A stretch of DNA of 64,000 nt from Mycolicibacterium frederiksbergense (GCF_012223425.1 NZ_CP038799.1:62001-126000); one strand, 5' to 3'; shown: positions 8,639 through 18,822, numbered from the stretch's first letter. Numbers and translations: made by a program. The notes: generated by a model from the letters alone, not told the origin.

Positions 8639-10123
8639 ATGACCAGCGTGCAGAGTGACACAGGAGTCCTGGCCGGCGAACAGCGCATGCTCATCGACGG
8701 GGAGCTTCAGCTCACCGCCAGCGGAGCGCTGTTCGATGTGATCCACCCGGCCGACGAGCAGGTGGCCGGTCAGGCCACCGACGGCACCACCGACGATATG
8801 GCGCGTGCCGTCGCCGCGGCCCGGCGCGCCTTCGACGACACCGACTGGAGCCGCGACCTCGACTTCCGCCACCACTGTCTCACCCAGTTGCACGAGGCGT
8901 TGGAACGCAACAAAGAACATCTGCGCCGGGTGCTCATCACCGAGGTGGGCTGCCCGGTCAAGGTCACCGGCAGCCAGATCGAGAGCCCCATCGAGGAAGT
9001 CAAGCATTGGGCCGAGCACGGCAAGAACTTCGAGTATCTGGCCGACAACGGCGTGCACGACACCCCGCTCGGGCCCGCCCGGCGCAAGATCCACTATGAG
9101 GCGGTCGGCGTCGTCGGCGCCATCACCCCGTGGAACGTGCCGTTCTATCTCAACATCGCCGAGACCGTGCCCGCCCTGATGGCGGGCAACACGGTGGTGC
9201 TCAAACCCGCGCAGCTCACCCCGTGGTCGGGCAGCGAGTACGGCCGCATCGTGGCCGAGGAGACCGACATCCCGCCCGGCGTATTCAACGTGGTGACCTC
9301 CGATGCCAATGCGGTGGGCGCCGCGCTGGCGGCCGACCCGCGGGTGGACATGATCACCTTCACCGGATCGACGGCGACCGGCCGGGCGATCCTGGCCGCC
9401 GGTGCGCCGACGGTGAAGAAGACGCTGCTGGAACTCGGCGGCAAGAGCGCCCACATCGTGCTCGACGATGCCGATTTCACCATGGCCCTGCCGATGGCCG
9501 CGTTGATGGCCTGCGTGATGAGTGGCCAGTCCTGCATCCTGCCGTCCCGGATCCTGTTGCCGCGCAGCCGCTATGACGAGGGCATCGAGATCATGAAGAA
9601 CATGATGGAGAACTTCCCGGTCGGCGATCCGTGGGATCCGGCCAACATGCAGGGCCCGCAGATCAGCGAGACCCAGCGACAGAAGGTGCTCGGCCTGGTC
9701 AAGAACGCCGTCGAATCCGGGGCGCGCCTGGTCACCGGCGGCGGTGTGCCGGAGAAGCTACCGGTGGGCTACTACACCCAGGCCACCCTGCTCGCCGATG
9801 TCGACCCCGACAGCCAGATCGCCCAGGAGGAGGTCTTCGGGCCGGTGCTGGCCGTCATCCCCTACGAGGGCGACGACGAAGCCGTCGCGATCGCCAACAA
9901 CTCCATCTACGGACTTTCCGGGGAGGTCAGCGGCGGCGATCTGGACCGGGCGTTCGCGGTGGCCACCCGGATGCGCACCGGCAACGTCACGATCAACGGC
10001 AAGAGCCACTTCGGTATCGACAGCCCGTTCGGCGGCACCAAGCAGAGTGGTCTGGGCTACCGCAACGGCGCGGAGGGCTACCGGGAATACCTGGCCGCCA
10101 AAACCATCGGCATGCCCGAATAG
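8639..10123 (+). CDS. NAD(P)-dependent aldehyde dehydrogenase
   Basis: Oxidises an aldehyde to the carboxylic acid with NAD(P)+. At 494 residues it has the standard family length. Motifs in order: ITPWNVPFYL (cofactor entrance), the FTGSTATGR nucleotide loop, the general base Glu in LLELGGKSAHIVLDDAD, and the catalytic Cys in MSGQSCILPSR. The C-terminal GGTKQSGLGYRNG completes the fold. Its stop shares a base with the GTG of the first SnoaL-like gene, so these genes form one operon. In this block it would finish oxidation of a product of the P450 or flavin monooxygenase. The exact substrate cannot be read from the sequence. Confidence 0.93.
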   Translation: MTSVQSDTGVLAGEQRMLIDGELQLTASGALFDVIHPADEQVAGQATDGTTDDMARAVAAARRAFDDTDWSRDLDFRHHCLTQLHEALERNKEHLRRVLITEVGCPVKVTGSQIESPIEEVKHWAEHGKNFEYLADNGVHDTPLGPARRKIHYEAVGVVGAITPWNVPFYLNIAETVPALMAGNTVVLKPAQLTPWSGSEYGRIVAEETDIPPGVFNVVTSDANAVGAALAADPRVDMITFTGSTATGRAILAAGAPTVKKTLLELGGKSAHIVLDDADFTMALPMAALMACVMSGQSCILPSRILLPRSRYDEGIEIMKNMMENFPVGDPWDPANMQGPQISETQRQKVLGLVKNAVESGARLVTGGGVPEKLPVGYYTQATLLADVDPDSQIAQEEVFGPVLAVIPYEGDDEAVAIANNSIYGLSGEVSGGDLDRAFAVATRMRTGNVTINGKSHFGIDSPFGGTKQSGLGYRNGAEGYREYLAAKTIGMPE

Positions 10124-10515
10124 TGTCGGTCACCGACGCACTGGAGATCGAGGCCCTGCTGAGCCGGTATTGCCGCGCGGTCGATTCCAAGGACTGGGTG
10201 TCCTACCGTGAGTTGTTCACCGATGACGCGTGGGTCGACTACTCGGCGGCCGGACTCATCGTCGGAACCGTGGCGGACGCGGTCGAGTTTCTGGGACGCC
10301 GTCAGCAGTCGATATCGGTGGGTATGCACTACGTCACCAATATCGAGAGCACCGTCGAGCACGATCGCTCGCAGACAGTTGCCATGTGGTTCAACGCCGT
10401 TCAGTTACCGGGATCGGATGAGATCAGCTACTTTGCCGGCCGCTGGCATGACGATCTGGTGCGCACGCCGGCGGGCTGGCGCATCCGCAATCTGCGGCTG
10501 GAGGTGGCCAGATGA
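10123..10515 (+). CDS. SnoaL-like (NTF2 fold) protein
   Basis: Small protein of 130 residues of the SnoaL/NTF2 cone fold, starting at GTG 10123, which overlaps the TAG of the aldehyde dehydrogenase gene. Typical features are EIEALLSRYCRAVDSKDW at the N-terminus, LFTDDAWVDYS, the GMHYVTNIE strand and a C-terminal DDLVRTPAGWRIRNLRLE. The fold hosts hydratases, isomerases, cyclases and binding proteins, so chemistry is not predictable. It is paralogous to the next gene, which it overlaps by 4 bp. A role as small-substrate isomerase or dehydratase in the same catabolic route is an inference from the operon. Confidence 0.85.
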   Translation: MSVTDALEIEALLSRYCRAVDSKDWVSYRELFTDDAWVDYSAAGLIVGTVADAVEFLGRRQQSISVGMHYVTNIESTVEHDRSQTVAMWFNAVQLPGSDEISYFAGRWHDDLVRTPAGWRIRNLRLEVAR

Positions 10516-10928
10516 GCTGGGCGGACGATCAACTGGAGATCCGGGCGCTGCTGGCCCGCTACGCCCGCGGGGTGGACACCAAGGACTGGGAGCTCTACCG
10601 CTCGGTCTTCACCGCGGACGCCCATATCGACTACACCTCGGCGGGTGCCATTGCGGGTGACCGGGATGAGGTGATCGATTGGCTCTCAGCGGGTTTCGCG
10701 ACGATTCCGTGGAGCATGCACTACATCACCAACATCGAGGCCGATATCGACGGCGATGCTGCGACGGCGCGGGCCATGTTCTACAACCCGATGATGCTAC
10801 CCGGGATGTCGACCCAGAGCGCGTGCGGTGGGTACTACCACCACGAACTGGTGCGCACCGCCGACGGTTGGCGCAGCCGGAGCCTGCGCGAGGAGAACGT
10901 CTGGTTCAGCAACCCGCCGGCACCCTGA
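10512..10928 (+). CDS. SnoaL-like (NTF2 fold) protein, second copy
   Basis: Protein of 138 residues, same fold and same pattern as the preceding gene: LEIRALLARYARGVDTKDWELY, FTADAHIDY, SMHYITNIEADI, and HELVRTADGWRSRSLREE. The ATGA overlap at 10512-10515 indicates translational coupling, and the two products may form a heteromer. Both keep the Tyr/Asp-rich cavity residues near DYT/DYS, where catalytic residues of this fold usually sit. It is the last gene of the catabolic block and nearly abuts the oppositely oriented rlmN gene. Function beyond fold is unknown. Confidence 0.85.
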   Translation: MSWADDQLEIRALLARYARGVDTKDWELYRSVFTADAHIDYTSAGAIAGDRDEVIDWLSAGFATIPWSMHYITNIEADIDGDAATARAMFYNPMMLPGMSTQSACGGYYHHELVRTADGWRSRSLREENVWFSNPPAP

Positions 10929-10932
10929 GGGA

Positions 10933-12030
10933 TCAGCCCTCGGCCGCCAACTGCCCGCAGGCCGCGGCGATCTCGCGGCCGCGGGTGTCGCGCACCGTGC
11001 AGGAGACGCCCTTGGCGATGACCCGTTTCACGAACTCGCGCTCGACGGGTTTGGGGCTGGCGTCCCATTCACTGCCCGGTGTCGGGTTCAGCGGGATGAG
11101 GTTGACGTGCACCAACGGACCCAGCTTGCTGTGCAGCTTCTTGCCGAGCAGGTCCGCGCGCCACGGCTGGTCGTTCACATCGCGGATCAACGCATACTCG
11201 ATGGACACCCGCCGGCCGGTGCTGTCGGCGTAGTAGCGCGCCGCGTCGAGCACCTCGTCGACGCTCCAGCGGTTGTTCACCGGCACCAGGGTGTCGCGTA
11301 GTTCGTCGTCGGGGGTGTGCAGCGACACCGCCAGCGTCACGCCAAGCCGCTCGTCGGCCAGCTTGCGGATCGCCGGCGCCAACCCGACGGTGGACACCGT
11401 GACGGAGCGGGCGCTGATCCCGAAACCCTCCGGCGGCGGGGCGATGATGCGCTTGACGGCGGCGAGCACGCGGTTGTAATTGGCCAGCGGCTCTCCCATA
11501 CCCATGAAGACGATGTTGGAGAGCCTGCCGTCATGCTCGGCGCGCATGGTCGCCGAGGCGGCCCGGACCTGCTCAAGGATCTCGGCGGTGGACAGGTTGC
11601 GCTGCAGCCCGCCCTGGCCGGTCGCGCAGAACGGGCAGGCCATCCCGCAGCCGGCCTGTGACGAGATGCACACGGTGTTGCGCTGCGGATAGCGCATCAG
11701 CACCGACTCGAAGGTGCTGCCGTCGACCGCACGCCACAACGTCTTCCGGGTCTCCCCGGCGTCGCACTGAATCTGCTTGGCGGGCTCGATCAGGGTCGGG
11801 AACAGTGCTCCGGCGACCTGCTCACGCACCGCGGCGGGCAGATCGGTCATCTCATGCGGGTCGGCGATGAGCCGCCCGTAGTACTGGTTGGCCAGCTGTT
11901 TCGCCCGGAACTTGGGCAGGCCCAGCTCGGCAACGGCGGCCACCCGGCCGTCGGCATCGAGGTCGGCGAGATGCCGCGGCGGCAGAGCGCGTCGCGGGGG
12001 ATCGAAAACAAGCGGAAGCGAGATGGCCAT
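10933..12030 (-). CDS. rlmN: Dual-specificity RNA methyltransferase RlmN
   Basis: Radical-SAM enzyme that methylates C2 of adenosine in 23S rRNA (A2503) and in some tRNAs. The 365-residue protein has the radical SAM cluster motif [14 protein letters not shown] (CxxxCxxC). It keeps the second active-site Cys in the C-terminal [11 protein letters not shown], which forms the methylated-Cys intermediate. SAM-binding [12 protein letters not shown] is intact. The frame is open to 12120, but ATG at 12030 ([14 protein letters not shown]) matches the family start. In other mycobacteria it directly follows cdsA; here a type VII-like cassette on the opposite strand separates them, so rlmN must have its own promoter in the 277 bp upstream of 12308. 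Confidence 0.96.
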   Translation of the reverse strand: MAISLPLVFDPPRRALPPRHLADLDADGRVAAVAELGLPKFRAKQLANQYYGRLIADPHEMTDLPAAVREQVAGALFPTLIEPAKQIQCDAGETRKTLWRAVDGSTFESVLMRYPQRNTVCISSQAGCGMACPFCATGQGGLQRNLSTAEILEQVRAASATMRAEHDGRLSNIVFMGMGEPLANYNRVLAAVKRIIAPPPEGFGISARSVTVSTVGLAPAIRKLADERLGVTLAVSLHTPDDELRDTLVPVNNRWSVDEVLDAARYYADSTGRRVSIEYALIRDVNDQPWRADLLGKKLHSKLGPLVHVNLIPLNPTPGSEWDASPKPVEREFVKRVIAKGVSCTVRDTRGREIAAACGQLAAEG

Positions 12031-12307
12031 GATGTTCGTCCAGTATCTCACCGCGGACGGTGAGGCCACGAATCTTGCCGGGGATCGACTCACCGCAAGG
12101 CAGTTTCTCCCCCTCAACAACCGCGTAACTCAGTCGAGGTGATGCTGCGGACCGCACACGAAAGCTCGCGCCGGCTTCTCGGTAACAACCGGTCACCGCA
12201 ACGTCAACGGTGACGTCGAAGGCGCGGTTTTAGTGTCAAGGGGTGCGCTCGCAGGCCGATATCATCGAAAGGAAACTCTTGCTCAACTCTTCGAAGGGGG
12301 ACATTCG

Positions 12308-12634
12308 ATGAGCGTGGAGGGCCTGCGGGTCGATCCGACAGAGGTTTTGATCGCCGCCGACCATGTCGACGTCGCCGCTGACAACTTGCGCGCGGACCAT
12401 GGCTCTGCGCATTCCCGTATCGGCGCCGCCCAGCCCGGATGGATCGGCTCTAGTGCGGCCGCGCTGACCGCATCCGCCGCGAAGTGGGAGGAAGATTCCA
12501 CCCGGCACTACAGCGAGTTGGTCGGTCATGTCGAGGCACTGAGGTCCGCCGCATCCATGTATACGGGTACCGACTCTCAGGAAAAGGCGGCCATCGACAC
12601 AGCCGCATCCGGTCTCGACTCAATGGGTTTGTAA
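12308..12634 (+). CDS. WXG100 family type VII secretion target
   Basis: Helical-hairpin protein of 108 residues of the ESAT-6/WXG100 type. The turn motif W45-I46-G47 (PGWIGSSA) lies between two amphipathic helices. Y85-TGT-D89 near the C-terminus matches the YxxxD/E export signal of type VII (ESX) substrates. A good ribosome site (AAGGGGG) precedes ATG 12308. The next gene begins 3 nt after the stop and also has a WxG motif, so the two products probably dimerise like other paired ESX substrates. No ESX core genes (eccB/C/D, mycP) occur in the window, so secretion must use a system encoded elsewhere. Partner and function are inferred. Confidence 0.82.
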   Translation: MSVEGLRVDPTEVLIAADHVDVAADNLRADHGSAHSRIGAAQPGWIGSSAAALTASAAKWEEDSTRHYSELVGHVEALRSAASMYTGTDSQEKAAIDTAASGLDSMGL

Positions 12635-12637
12635 TCG

Positions 12638-14923
12638 TTGACAACGACGCTGGCTGATATTGGCCGCTGGGACCCGGAGCAGATCGATGAAGTGTCTGAG
12701 GCGGCATCCCAGCGTGCGCGGAGCAGCGGCCAAACTGCCGAGACCCTGCGAAACCTCTCGGTGTTTCAGACATGGCAGGGCGAGTCGGGCGAGGCCGCGC
12801 AGCGCGCGATCGAGCAGTCGGCCGCGAAGCTGACAGTCTCTCAGCAGGAGGCCATTCTGGTCTCGCTCGGCGCGCAGAAATCCGCCCAGGACGTACGCGC
12901 AGTCAAGAACGAGCTGCAGAGCCTCCTTGACTACGCGGCCGCGGCTCCACACGTCCAGATCGACCTGGCCACCAATTCGGTGATCCCGCCCGACACCACC
13001 GGGTGGACTCAGGAAGAAGTAGACGCACTGGTCACCAAGACCGCCGAGGTCGAAAACAAGATGACGGCCGTACTCGCTGCCGCCGAAGAAGCCGACGCCG
13101 ACCTGGCGCGGGTGCTGGCTGCGGCGACCGGCGGCGATCCGGAGCTACCCGGCGAGCAGGGCACCAACGATGGGCAGTCGCTTCAGGACGGGCGGCTCAC
13201 CCCGGAGGAAATGGCGCGTTTGGAGGAAAACACCAACCTCACGCCCGAGCAGCAAGAAGCTTTGATGCGCGGTGAGCTGGTGTTGCCCACAAGCCAGATG
13301 GAATACCTGAACAACCTGTCGCGATCGCTGGATGGCAAGAGCCCAGCCGAGATTCGCTCGATGATTGATCAGATGAACGCCAACGGCCAGAACGGCGGCG
13401 CCGTCACCGACGCGCTCCAGCTGCTGGGCAACGAGAACATCAGCACGGCAGGCGAGCCCGGGGAGGGCGTGCCCACCCAAGGCGGCATGCAGAACCTGCC
13501 ATCGGGCATTCGAGAGACGTTCGAGCGCCCGACGCGCGGTCCCGCCGTTCCGACGCAGGGCACCAACGAGCAAGGCAACCCGACAATCAACATGCCCGAC
13601 ATGGAGAAACCGTTCCCCGAGATCGACAACTACCGCGACGTCGCGGCGATCGTGTCGGCAGGAGATCCCGCGCTGCAGCAGGGCACCGCGATAGACGCGG
13701 CGCTCCTCGACAAGTCGGAGGAGATCCTGCACGGTCTGCACAATCCTCCCCACATCCCGTGGGAGGGCAATGCTGACATGACACAGCGACTGATCGACCC
13801 GGCCGTGCAGGACATGCTGTCCGCCGCGGGACGCGACCAGATGGCCGTGCACACCGAGCTCACAGGCGCCGACGGGATGACACCCAACGGCGCGTTCATC
13901 GAAGACCTGTTCACCCATCAGTGGGCAGACGACGGCGCCGCGGCTGGCACGCTACTCAACGGCACCGGCGCAATACCAACCGACCTGACCGACCCCACGC
14001 AGATGGACCAGGCCCTCCGCGCTGGGCAAATCATGCATGCGGTCGACTCCTATGTCGGCGGCGAGAACACGCCGAAGTTGCTTGACATCCCCGGCACTGA
14101 CGGGCAGTCGGTCGGCCAGGTCAACCCCGAGCTCACCCAGGCACTCGCGGAGGCCAACAAGCCCTACATCGACGACATGCTCGGCAATTCCCTGGACAGC
14201 AGCCAAGGTTTTCTCCCATTGGATGACATGAAGAACCCGGAGATGCCGGTCATGCGGGATCTGTTCGCCGTGATCGACAGCAATGCGGACGCCGCGACCA
14301 CCCTGAACAGCCAGGCCTATCTCAACGGCCTGCAGTACCAAGCCAACTTTGAACAGTCCATCATCGACGGCGGCACGGTCAACACCGGCGATCTGCAATC
14401 AGCGGGCACGTTACGCGGCGTCATCGATTCCGCGGCCAACATCGCCGACAATGACGCCATCGAGTACGGCAACCTGCAGGACGTGAGGGCCTACGAAAGC
14501 CGCGGACAATGGTTCGATGTCGCCAAGACCCTCGGTGGGGAGATCCCCGGCGTCTCAACACTGTTGGAGTGGAACGACAAGATGCCTGTCGACCCCCTGC
14601 ACCAGATCTTCGTCGGCGATGCACCCGTGGGCGCCGACCCCACCTACATCGCCCAGCAGAGTTCCGAGATGATGCAATACGCCGTGGCCCAGCGATTGAT
14701 CGACGCCAACCTGGGCGACCCGGCCGTCTTCCAGGAGTTCGGCCTGATCGACCCCGAGACCAACCAACTCAAGCCGATGAAGCAGGACGACTTTGGCGAC
14801 TTTCGCTCGGCGTTCACGGATTACTTCATGGGAATCGACCCGACGGTGAAGGTCGGTATCGAGGACTACGAGGACGCGTACCGGGACGCGCTGCCCACTC
14901 CGACAGGGCACACGGGAGGATAA
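12638..14923 (+). CDS. Large WXG-domain protein of type VII cassette (TPR-repeat-region type)
   Basis: Protein of 761 residues starting at TTG 12638, 3 nt after the WXG100 gene. The first ~100 residues form a helical WXG-like domain with W46-Q47-G48 (FQTWQGESGEAAQRAIEQ). Acidic helical segments follow, including LTPEEMARLEENTNLTPEQQ at about 187-206. A Pro/Gly/Asn-rich linker lies near 270-320, with a long mostly helical C-terminal half. It resembles large mycobacterial proteins annotated as containing a TPR repeat region and associated with ESX loci (from memory, not searched). No signal peptide, membrane segment or recognisable toxin motif was seen. The neighbour downstream encodes a lipoprotein. 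It may be a secreted effector or surface protein; activity is unknown. Confidence 0.7.
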   Translation: MTTTLADIGRWDPEQIDEVSEAASQRARSSGQTAETLRNLSVFQTWQGESGEAAQRAIEQSAAKLTVSQQEAILVSLGAQKSAQDVRAVKNELQSLLDYAAAAPHVQIDLATNSVIPPDTTGWTQEEVDALVTKTAEVENKMTAVLAAAEEADADLARVLAAATGGDPELPGEQGTNDGQSLQDGRLTPEEMARLEENTNLTPEQQEALMRGELVLPTSQMEYLNNLSRSLDGKSPAEIRSMIDQMNANGQNGGAVTDALQLLGNENISTAGEPGEGVPTQGGMQNLPSGIRETFERPTRGPAVPTQGTNEQGNPTINMPDMEKPFPEIDNYRDVAAIVSAGDPALQQGTAIDAALLDKSEEILHGLHNPPHIPWEGNADMTQRLIDPAVQDMLSAAGRDQMAVHTELTGADGMTPNGAFIEDLFTHQWADDGAAAGTLLNGTGAIPTDLTDPTQMDQALRAGQIMHAVDSYVGGENTPKLLDIPGTDGQSVGQVNPELTQALAEANKPYIDDMLGNSLDSSQGFLPLDDMKNPEMPVMRDLFAVIDSNADAATTLNSQAYLNGLQYQANFEQSIIDGGTVNTGDLQSAGTLRGVIDSAANIADNDAIEYGNLQDVRAYESRGQWFDVAKTLGGEIPGVSTLLEWNDKMPVDPLHQIFVGDAPVGADPTYIAQQSSEMMQYAVAQRLIDANLGDPAVFQEFGLIDPETNQLKPMKQDDFGDFRSAFTDYFMGIDPTVKVGIEDYEDAYRDALPTPTGHTGG

Positions 14924-14927
14924 GGAC

Positions 14928-15794
14928 GTGTTGTCGACGATCCGGTGGTGCGCGGTCGTACTGCTGGCAGCCCTGGGGCTGTCGGGGTGCCAAGGTGACG
15001 AGGCTCCGCCCGCGCCGACCTTCGCGAACTGGCCGCAAAGTCTGGCCGACTTCCGCTTCCGCTGGGCCGCGGAGCCAGGCATCGAATTGGTGTCGGGCCC
15101 GGCGGTGCCCTTGCGCGCGTATTTGGAGTCCTATCGGATCGGGCAACTGACTGGCGATATCGGCGACACCTACCCGGGCTTCGATCGGGCAGTGCCCGAA
15201 TTGCCCGCGCCAAAGCCTGATCCCCCCGCCCAGTTGGAGGCCGTCCGACCGGTACCCGGCGTCGAGCGATTCGGTCCGCCGGGGCCGTTCTACGGCAACG
15301 AGTTCTTCCACATTCTCGAGATCACGCCGGTCGAGGATGGTTACCGCGCCTACGTGTGCGACGGCCTGTACAAGGTCTTTCGCGAGGGCGACGAGCGGGG
15401 AACGTACGTGTCCGTCGTCAAATATGCCGCGAGCCACACGGGCCTCAACGACGTCAACGGCATGAAGGTGTGGCGGGTCGAGTTCACCGACGCCCCGCCG
15501 ACCGCCGATGCGCCTGCGATGGTGGCCGGCGAACAACGTGGGCCGAATCCCGCACCCGCCGGAGACGTGTTCGGTCCGTGGCGCGTCACCGGCGCCAGCG
15601 ACATCGCCTGGGGAACGAACATGGACCTCGAGTACACCTCCGACGAACAGGTCGACGGCGCTCAACGGCTCTCGCAGTGCTCCGATCTGCTGCCGCACTG
15701 GCGCACTGAGCGCGACGCGAACATCAAGGCCTCGCTCGACACACCACCGTCCGCCGAGCCCGCATCACCGGGCTGGCCCGACAGCACCAGGTAG
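14928..15794 (+). CDS. Predicted lipoprotein of type VII cassette
   Basis: Exported lipoprotein of 288 residues. The signal peptide runs MLSTIRWCAVVLLAALGLSG with a lipobox LSGC, Cys21 being the lipidation site. The start is GTG at 14928, 4 nt after the preceding stop. The mature part is globular with several aromatic segments (VERFGPPGPFYGNEFFHILEIT, VCDGLYKVFREGDERGTYVSVVKY). I do not recognise the domain. Coupling to the WXG pair suggests a cell-envelope partner: a receptor, a chaperone, or an immunity protein if the large protein is toxic. It ends 12 bp from the convergent end of cdsA. Confidence 0.78.
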   Translation: MLSTIRWCAVVLLAALGLSGCQGDEAPPAPTFANWPQSLADFRFRWAAEPGIELVSGPAVPLRAYLESYRIGQLTGDIGDTYPGFDRAVPELPAPKPDPPAQLEAVRPVPGVERFGPPGPFYGNEFFHILEITPVEDGYRAYVCDGLYKVFREGDERGTYVSVVKYAASHTGLNDVNGMKVWRVEFTDAPPTADAPAMVAGEQRGPNPAPAGDVFGPWRVTGASDIAWGTNMDLEYTSDEQVDGAQRLSQCSDLLPHWRTERDANIKASLDTPPSAEPASPGWPDSTR

Positions 15795-15806
15795 CTCAAT
15801 CTCGGA

Positions 15807-16676
15807 TCAGGTGAGCACCGTCAGCACGATCCAGGTGGCCACCGCGGACGGCAGCACCGAATCGAGCCGGTCCATCAGACCGCCGTGCCCGGGCAGCAGC
15901 GTGCCCATGTCCTTGATGCCGAGGTCACGCTTGACCTGAGACTCGACGAGATCGCCGAGAGTGCCGGTGACGACCAGCATGATCCCCAGCGGGATACCCA
16001 CCCAGGCCGGCTGGTCGAGCAGGTACTGCACCGTGAGCACCGATACCGCGATGCCCAGCACCAGCGAGCCGACCAGCCCTTCCCAGGACTTCTTGGGGCT
16101 GATCGCCGGCACCATGGGGTGCTTACCGAACAGCACGCCCGCGGCGTACCCGCCGATATCGGAGGCCACCACGCCCAGCATCAGGCAGAACACCCGCCCG
16201 GCGCCGTCCTCGGGGTAGATCAGCAGGGCACCGAAGGCGCCGAACAGCGGGATCCAGGCGGCCAGGAAGATCGTCACCGCGACGTCGCGCAGATAGTTGG
16301 TGGGTGCGGCGCTCAGGCCCCCGCTGACCAGCCGCCAGATCAGGCACAGCACCACGGTCGCGCCGAACGCGCCCAGCGCGCCGGTGGCGCCGTAGGGCCA
16401 AGTCAGCCAGACGATCGCCTGCCCGCCGATCAGCAGCGGGATCACCGGGATGGAGAATCCGCCATCCCGCAGACGGCGCACCACCTCGTGGGTGGCGACG
16501 GCCATCGCCGCGGCGACGACACCCACCCAGACCAGCGGTGCGAACAGCAGAATGGCGATGAGGGATCCGCCGAGGAGGGCGCCGACGACGATGGCGGCCG
16601 GCAGGTCGCGACCTGCGCGCGACGTTTTCTTCGGCGGTTCGGGGTCTACCACTGGACTGCCCTGCTGAAAGGTCAT
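15807..16676 (-). CDS. cdsA: Phosphatidate cytidylyltransferase CdsA
   Basis: Integral-membrane enzyme making CDP-diacylglycerol from phosphatidic acid and CTP, the precursor of phosphatidylinositol, cardiolipin and phosphatidylethanolamine. The 289-residue protein has a polar N-terminus and about eight hydrophobic segments. The family signature near the C-terminus is complete: SQVKRDLGIKDMGTLLPGHGG then LMDRLDS. The start overlaps the frr stop by one base (TGATG), so pyrH-frr-cdsA form one operon. Convergent with the type VII cassette lipoprotein gene. Confidence 0.96.
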   Translation of the reverse strand: MTFQQGSPVVDPEPPKKTSRAGRDLPAAIVVGALLGGSLIAILLFAPLVWVGVVAAAMAVATHEVVRRLRDGGFSIPVIPLLIGGQAIVWLTWPYGATGALGAFGATVVLCLIWRLVSGGLSAAPTNYLRDVAVTIFLAAWIPLFGAFGALLIYPEDGAGRVFCLMLGVVASDIGGYAAGVLFGKHPMVPAISPKKSWEGLVGSLVLGIAVSVLTVQYLLDQPAWVGIPLGIMLVVTGTLGDLVESQVKRDLGIKDMGTLLPGHGGLMDRLDSVLPSAVATWIVLTVLT

Positions 16677-17233
16677 CAGACCTCCAACAGCTCGCCTTCT
16701 TTGTGTTTGACCAGCTCGTCGATCTGGGTTGTGTACTGCCCGGTGCTCTTGTCCAGATCTTTCTCGGCGCGCCCGACCTCGTCCTCGCCGGCCTCGCCGT
16801 CCTTCTTGATCCGGGCCAGTTCCTCCATCGCCTTGCGGCGGATGTTGCGGATCGAGACCTTCGCGTCCTCACCCTTGGACTTCGCCTGCTTGACCAGCTC
16901 GCGGCGGCGTTCCTCGGTGAGCTGCGGCACCGAGATCCGGATGACGTTGCCGTCGTTGGACGGGTTGACGCCGAGGTCCGAGTTGCGGATGGCGTCCTCG
17001 ATCGGCTTGAGCTGGCTGGCCTCGTAGGGCTTGATGACGACCAGACGCGCCTCGGGGACATTGATGCTGGAGAGCTGGGTGATCGGCGTCGGGGAACCGT
17101 AGTACTCGATGTTCAGCCGGGAGAACATGCCCGGGTTGGCCCGGCCGGTGCGGATCGACGACAGGTCGTCGCGCGCCACCGTCACCGCCTTCTCCATCTT
17201 CTCTTCAGCGTCGAAGAGGGTTTCGTCGATCAC
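16676..17233 (-). CDS. frr: Ribosome recycling factor
   Basis: Splits the post-termination ribosome together with EF-G. The 185-residue length is standard. Signature segments are visible: [15 protein letters not shown], the [12 protein letters not shown] region, [31 protein letters not shown], and the helical C-terminus. The start is GTG at 17233, overlapping the pyrH stop by 4 bp (GTGA). Essential gene in the conserved pyrH-frr pair. Confidence 0.97.
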   Translation of the reverse strand: MIDETLFDAEEKMEKAVTVARDDLSSIRTGRANPGMFSRLNIEYYGSPTPITQLSSINVPEARLVVIKPYEASQLKPIEDAIRNSDLGVNPSNDGNVIRISVPQLTEERRRELVKQAKSKGEDAKVSIRNIRRKAMEELARIKKDGEAGEDEVGRAEKDLDKSTGQYTTQIDELVKHKEGELLEV

Positions 17234-17988
17234 GGTGTCTCCTTGTCCGTGGTGACCAGTGTTCCGATCTTCTCACCTGCAACCGCTCGCGCGATATTTC
17301 CGTCGGTGAGGAGATTGAACACGAGGATCGGCATGCCGTTGTCCATACAGAGGCTGAAAGCGGTGGAATCGGCGACCTGCAGTCCCCGATCGATCACCTC
17401 GCGGTGGGTGATCGCGGTCAGCAGCGTGGCATCGGGGTTCTTGCGGGGGTCGTCGGTGAACACCCCGTCGACGGCCTTGGCCATCAGCACCACCTCGGCT
17501 CCGATCTCCAGGGCGCGTTGTGCGGCGGTGGTGTCGGTGGAGAAGTAGGGCAGTCCCATGCCGGCGCCGAAGATGACGACGCGGCCCTTCTCCAGATGCC
17601 GTCGGGCGCGCAGCGGGATGTACGGTTCGGCGACCTGCCCCATGGTGATGGCGGTCTGCACGCGGGTGTCGATACCTTCCTTCTGCAGGAAGTCCTGCAG
17701 CGCAAGGCTGTTCATGACGGTACCGAGCATGCCCATGTAGTCGCTGCGGGTGCGTTCCATCCCCCGCTGCTGCAGCTGGGCGCCGCGGAAGAAGTTACCG
17801 CCGCCGATGACGACGGCCACCTGGGCGCCGGCACGCACGACATCGGCGATCTGCCGGGCCACCAGGGCCACGACATCGGGGTCGAGGCCCACCTGCCCGC
17901 CACCGAACATCTCGCCGCCGAGCTTCAGCAGCACACGCGAATACGCGGGCCGGATGACTCCGGGGCCGGCCTTGTCTGGCTCCGCCAT
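17230..17988 (-). CDS. pyrH: Uridylate kinase
   Basis: UMP kinase of the amino-acid-kinase fold, converting UMP to UDP for pyrimidine nucleotide synthesis. The 252-residue protein shows [11 protein letters not shown] (ATP site), [27 protein letters not shown] (nucleotide site) and [19 protein letters not shown] short N-terminal extension ([16 protein letters not shown]) precedes the fold. First gene of the pyrH-frr-cdsA operon. Its upstream region is separated from the next gene by a strong hairpin. Confidence 0.97.
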   Translation of the reverse strand: MAEPDKAGPGVIRPAYSRVLLKLGGEMFGGGQVGLDPDVVALVARQIADVVRAGAQVAVVIGGGNFFRGAQLQQRGMERTRSDYMGMLGTVMNSLALQDFLQKEGIDTRVQTAITMGQVAEPYIPLRARRHLEKGRVVIFGAGMGLPYFSTDTTAAQRALEIGAEVVLMAKAVDGVFTDDPRKNPDATLLTAITHREVIDRGLQVADSTAFSLCMDNGMPILVFNLLTDGNIARAVAGEKIGTLVTTDKETP

Positions 17989-18058
17989 CAGACTCCTTGC
18001 TGTCCCGACACAGAATCGCCACCCAGGCGAATCCGCACGGACGGCGTCACCAATCCTG

Positions 18059-18110
18059 CCTCATGACGGCGCCCCCGCCACGTTCGGGTGGCGGGGGCGC
18101 CGTCATGAGG
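18059..18110 (-). terminator. Perfect 23-bp hairpin terminator
   Basis: The arms 18059-18081 and 18088-18110 are perfectly complementary over 23 bp around a 6-nt loop (GTTCGG). It starts 6 bp past the stop of the minus-strand methyltransferase gene, so it should terminate that transcript and insulate pyrH. There is no U-run after it, as often seen for mycobacterial terminators. The stem is unusually long and GC-rich. Confidence 0.8.
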
Positions 18111-18115
18111 TGGGA

Positions 18116-18822
<707 letters not shown>

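Noticed and set aside
12192..12214. Hairpin GTCACCG/CGGTGAC upstream of the type VII cassette
   Set aside because: Arms of 7 bp with a 9-nt loop can arise by chance at this GC content; no link to a gene boundary.
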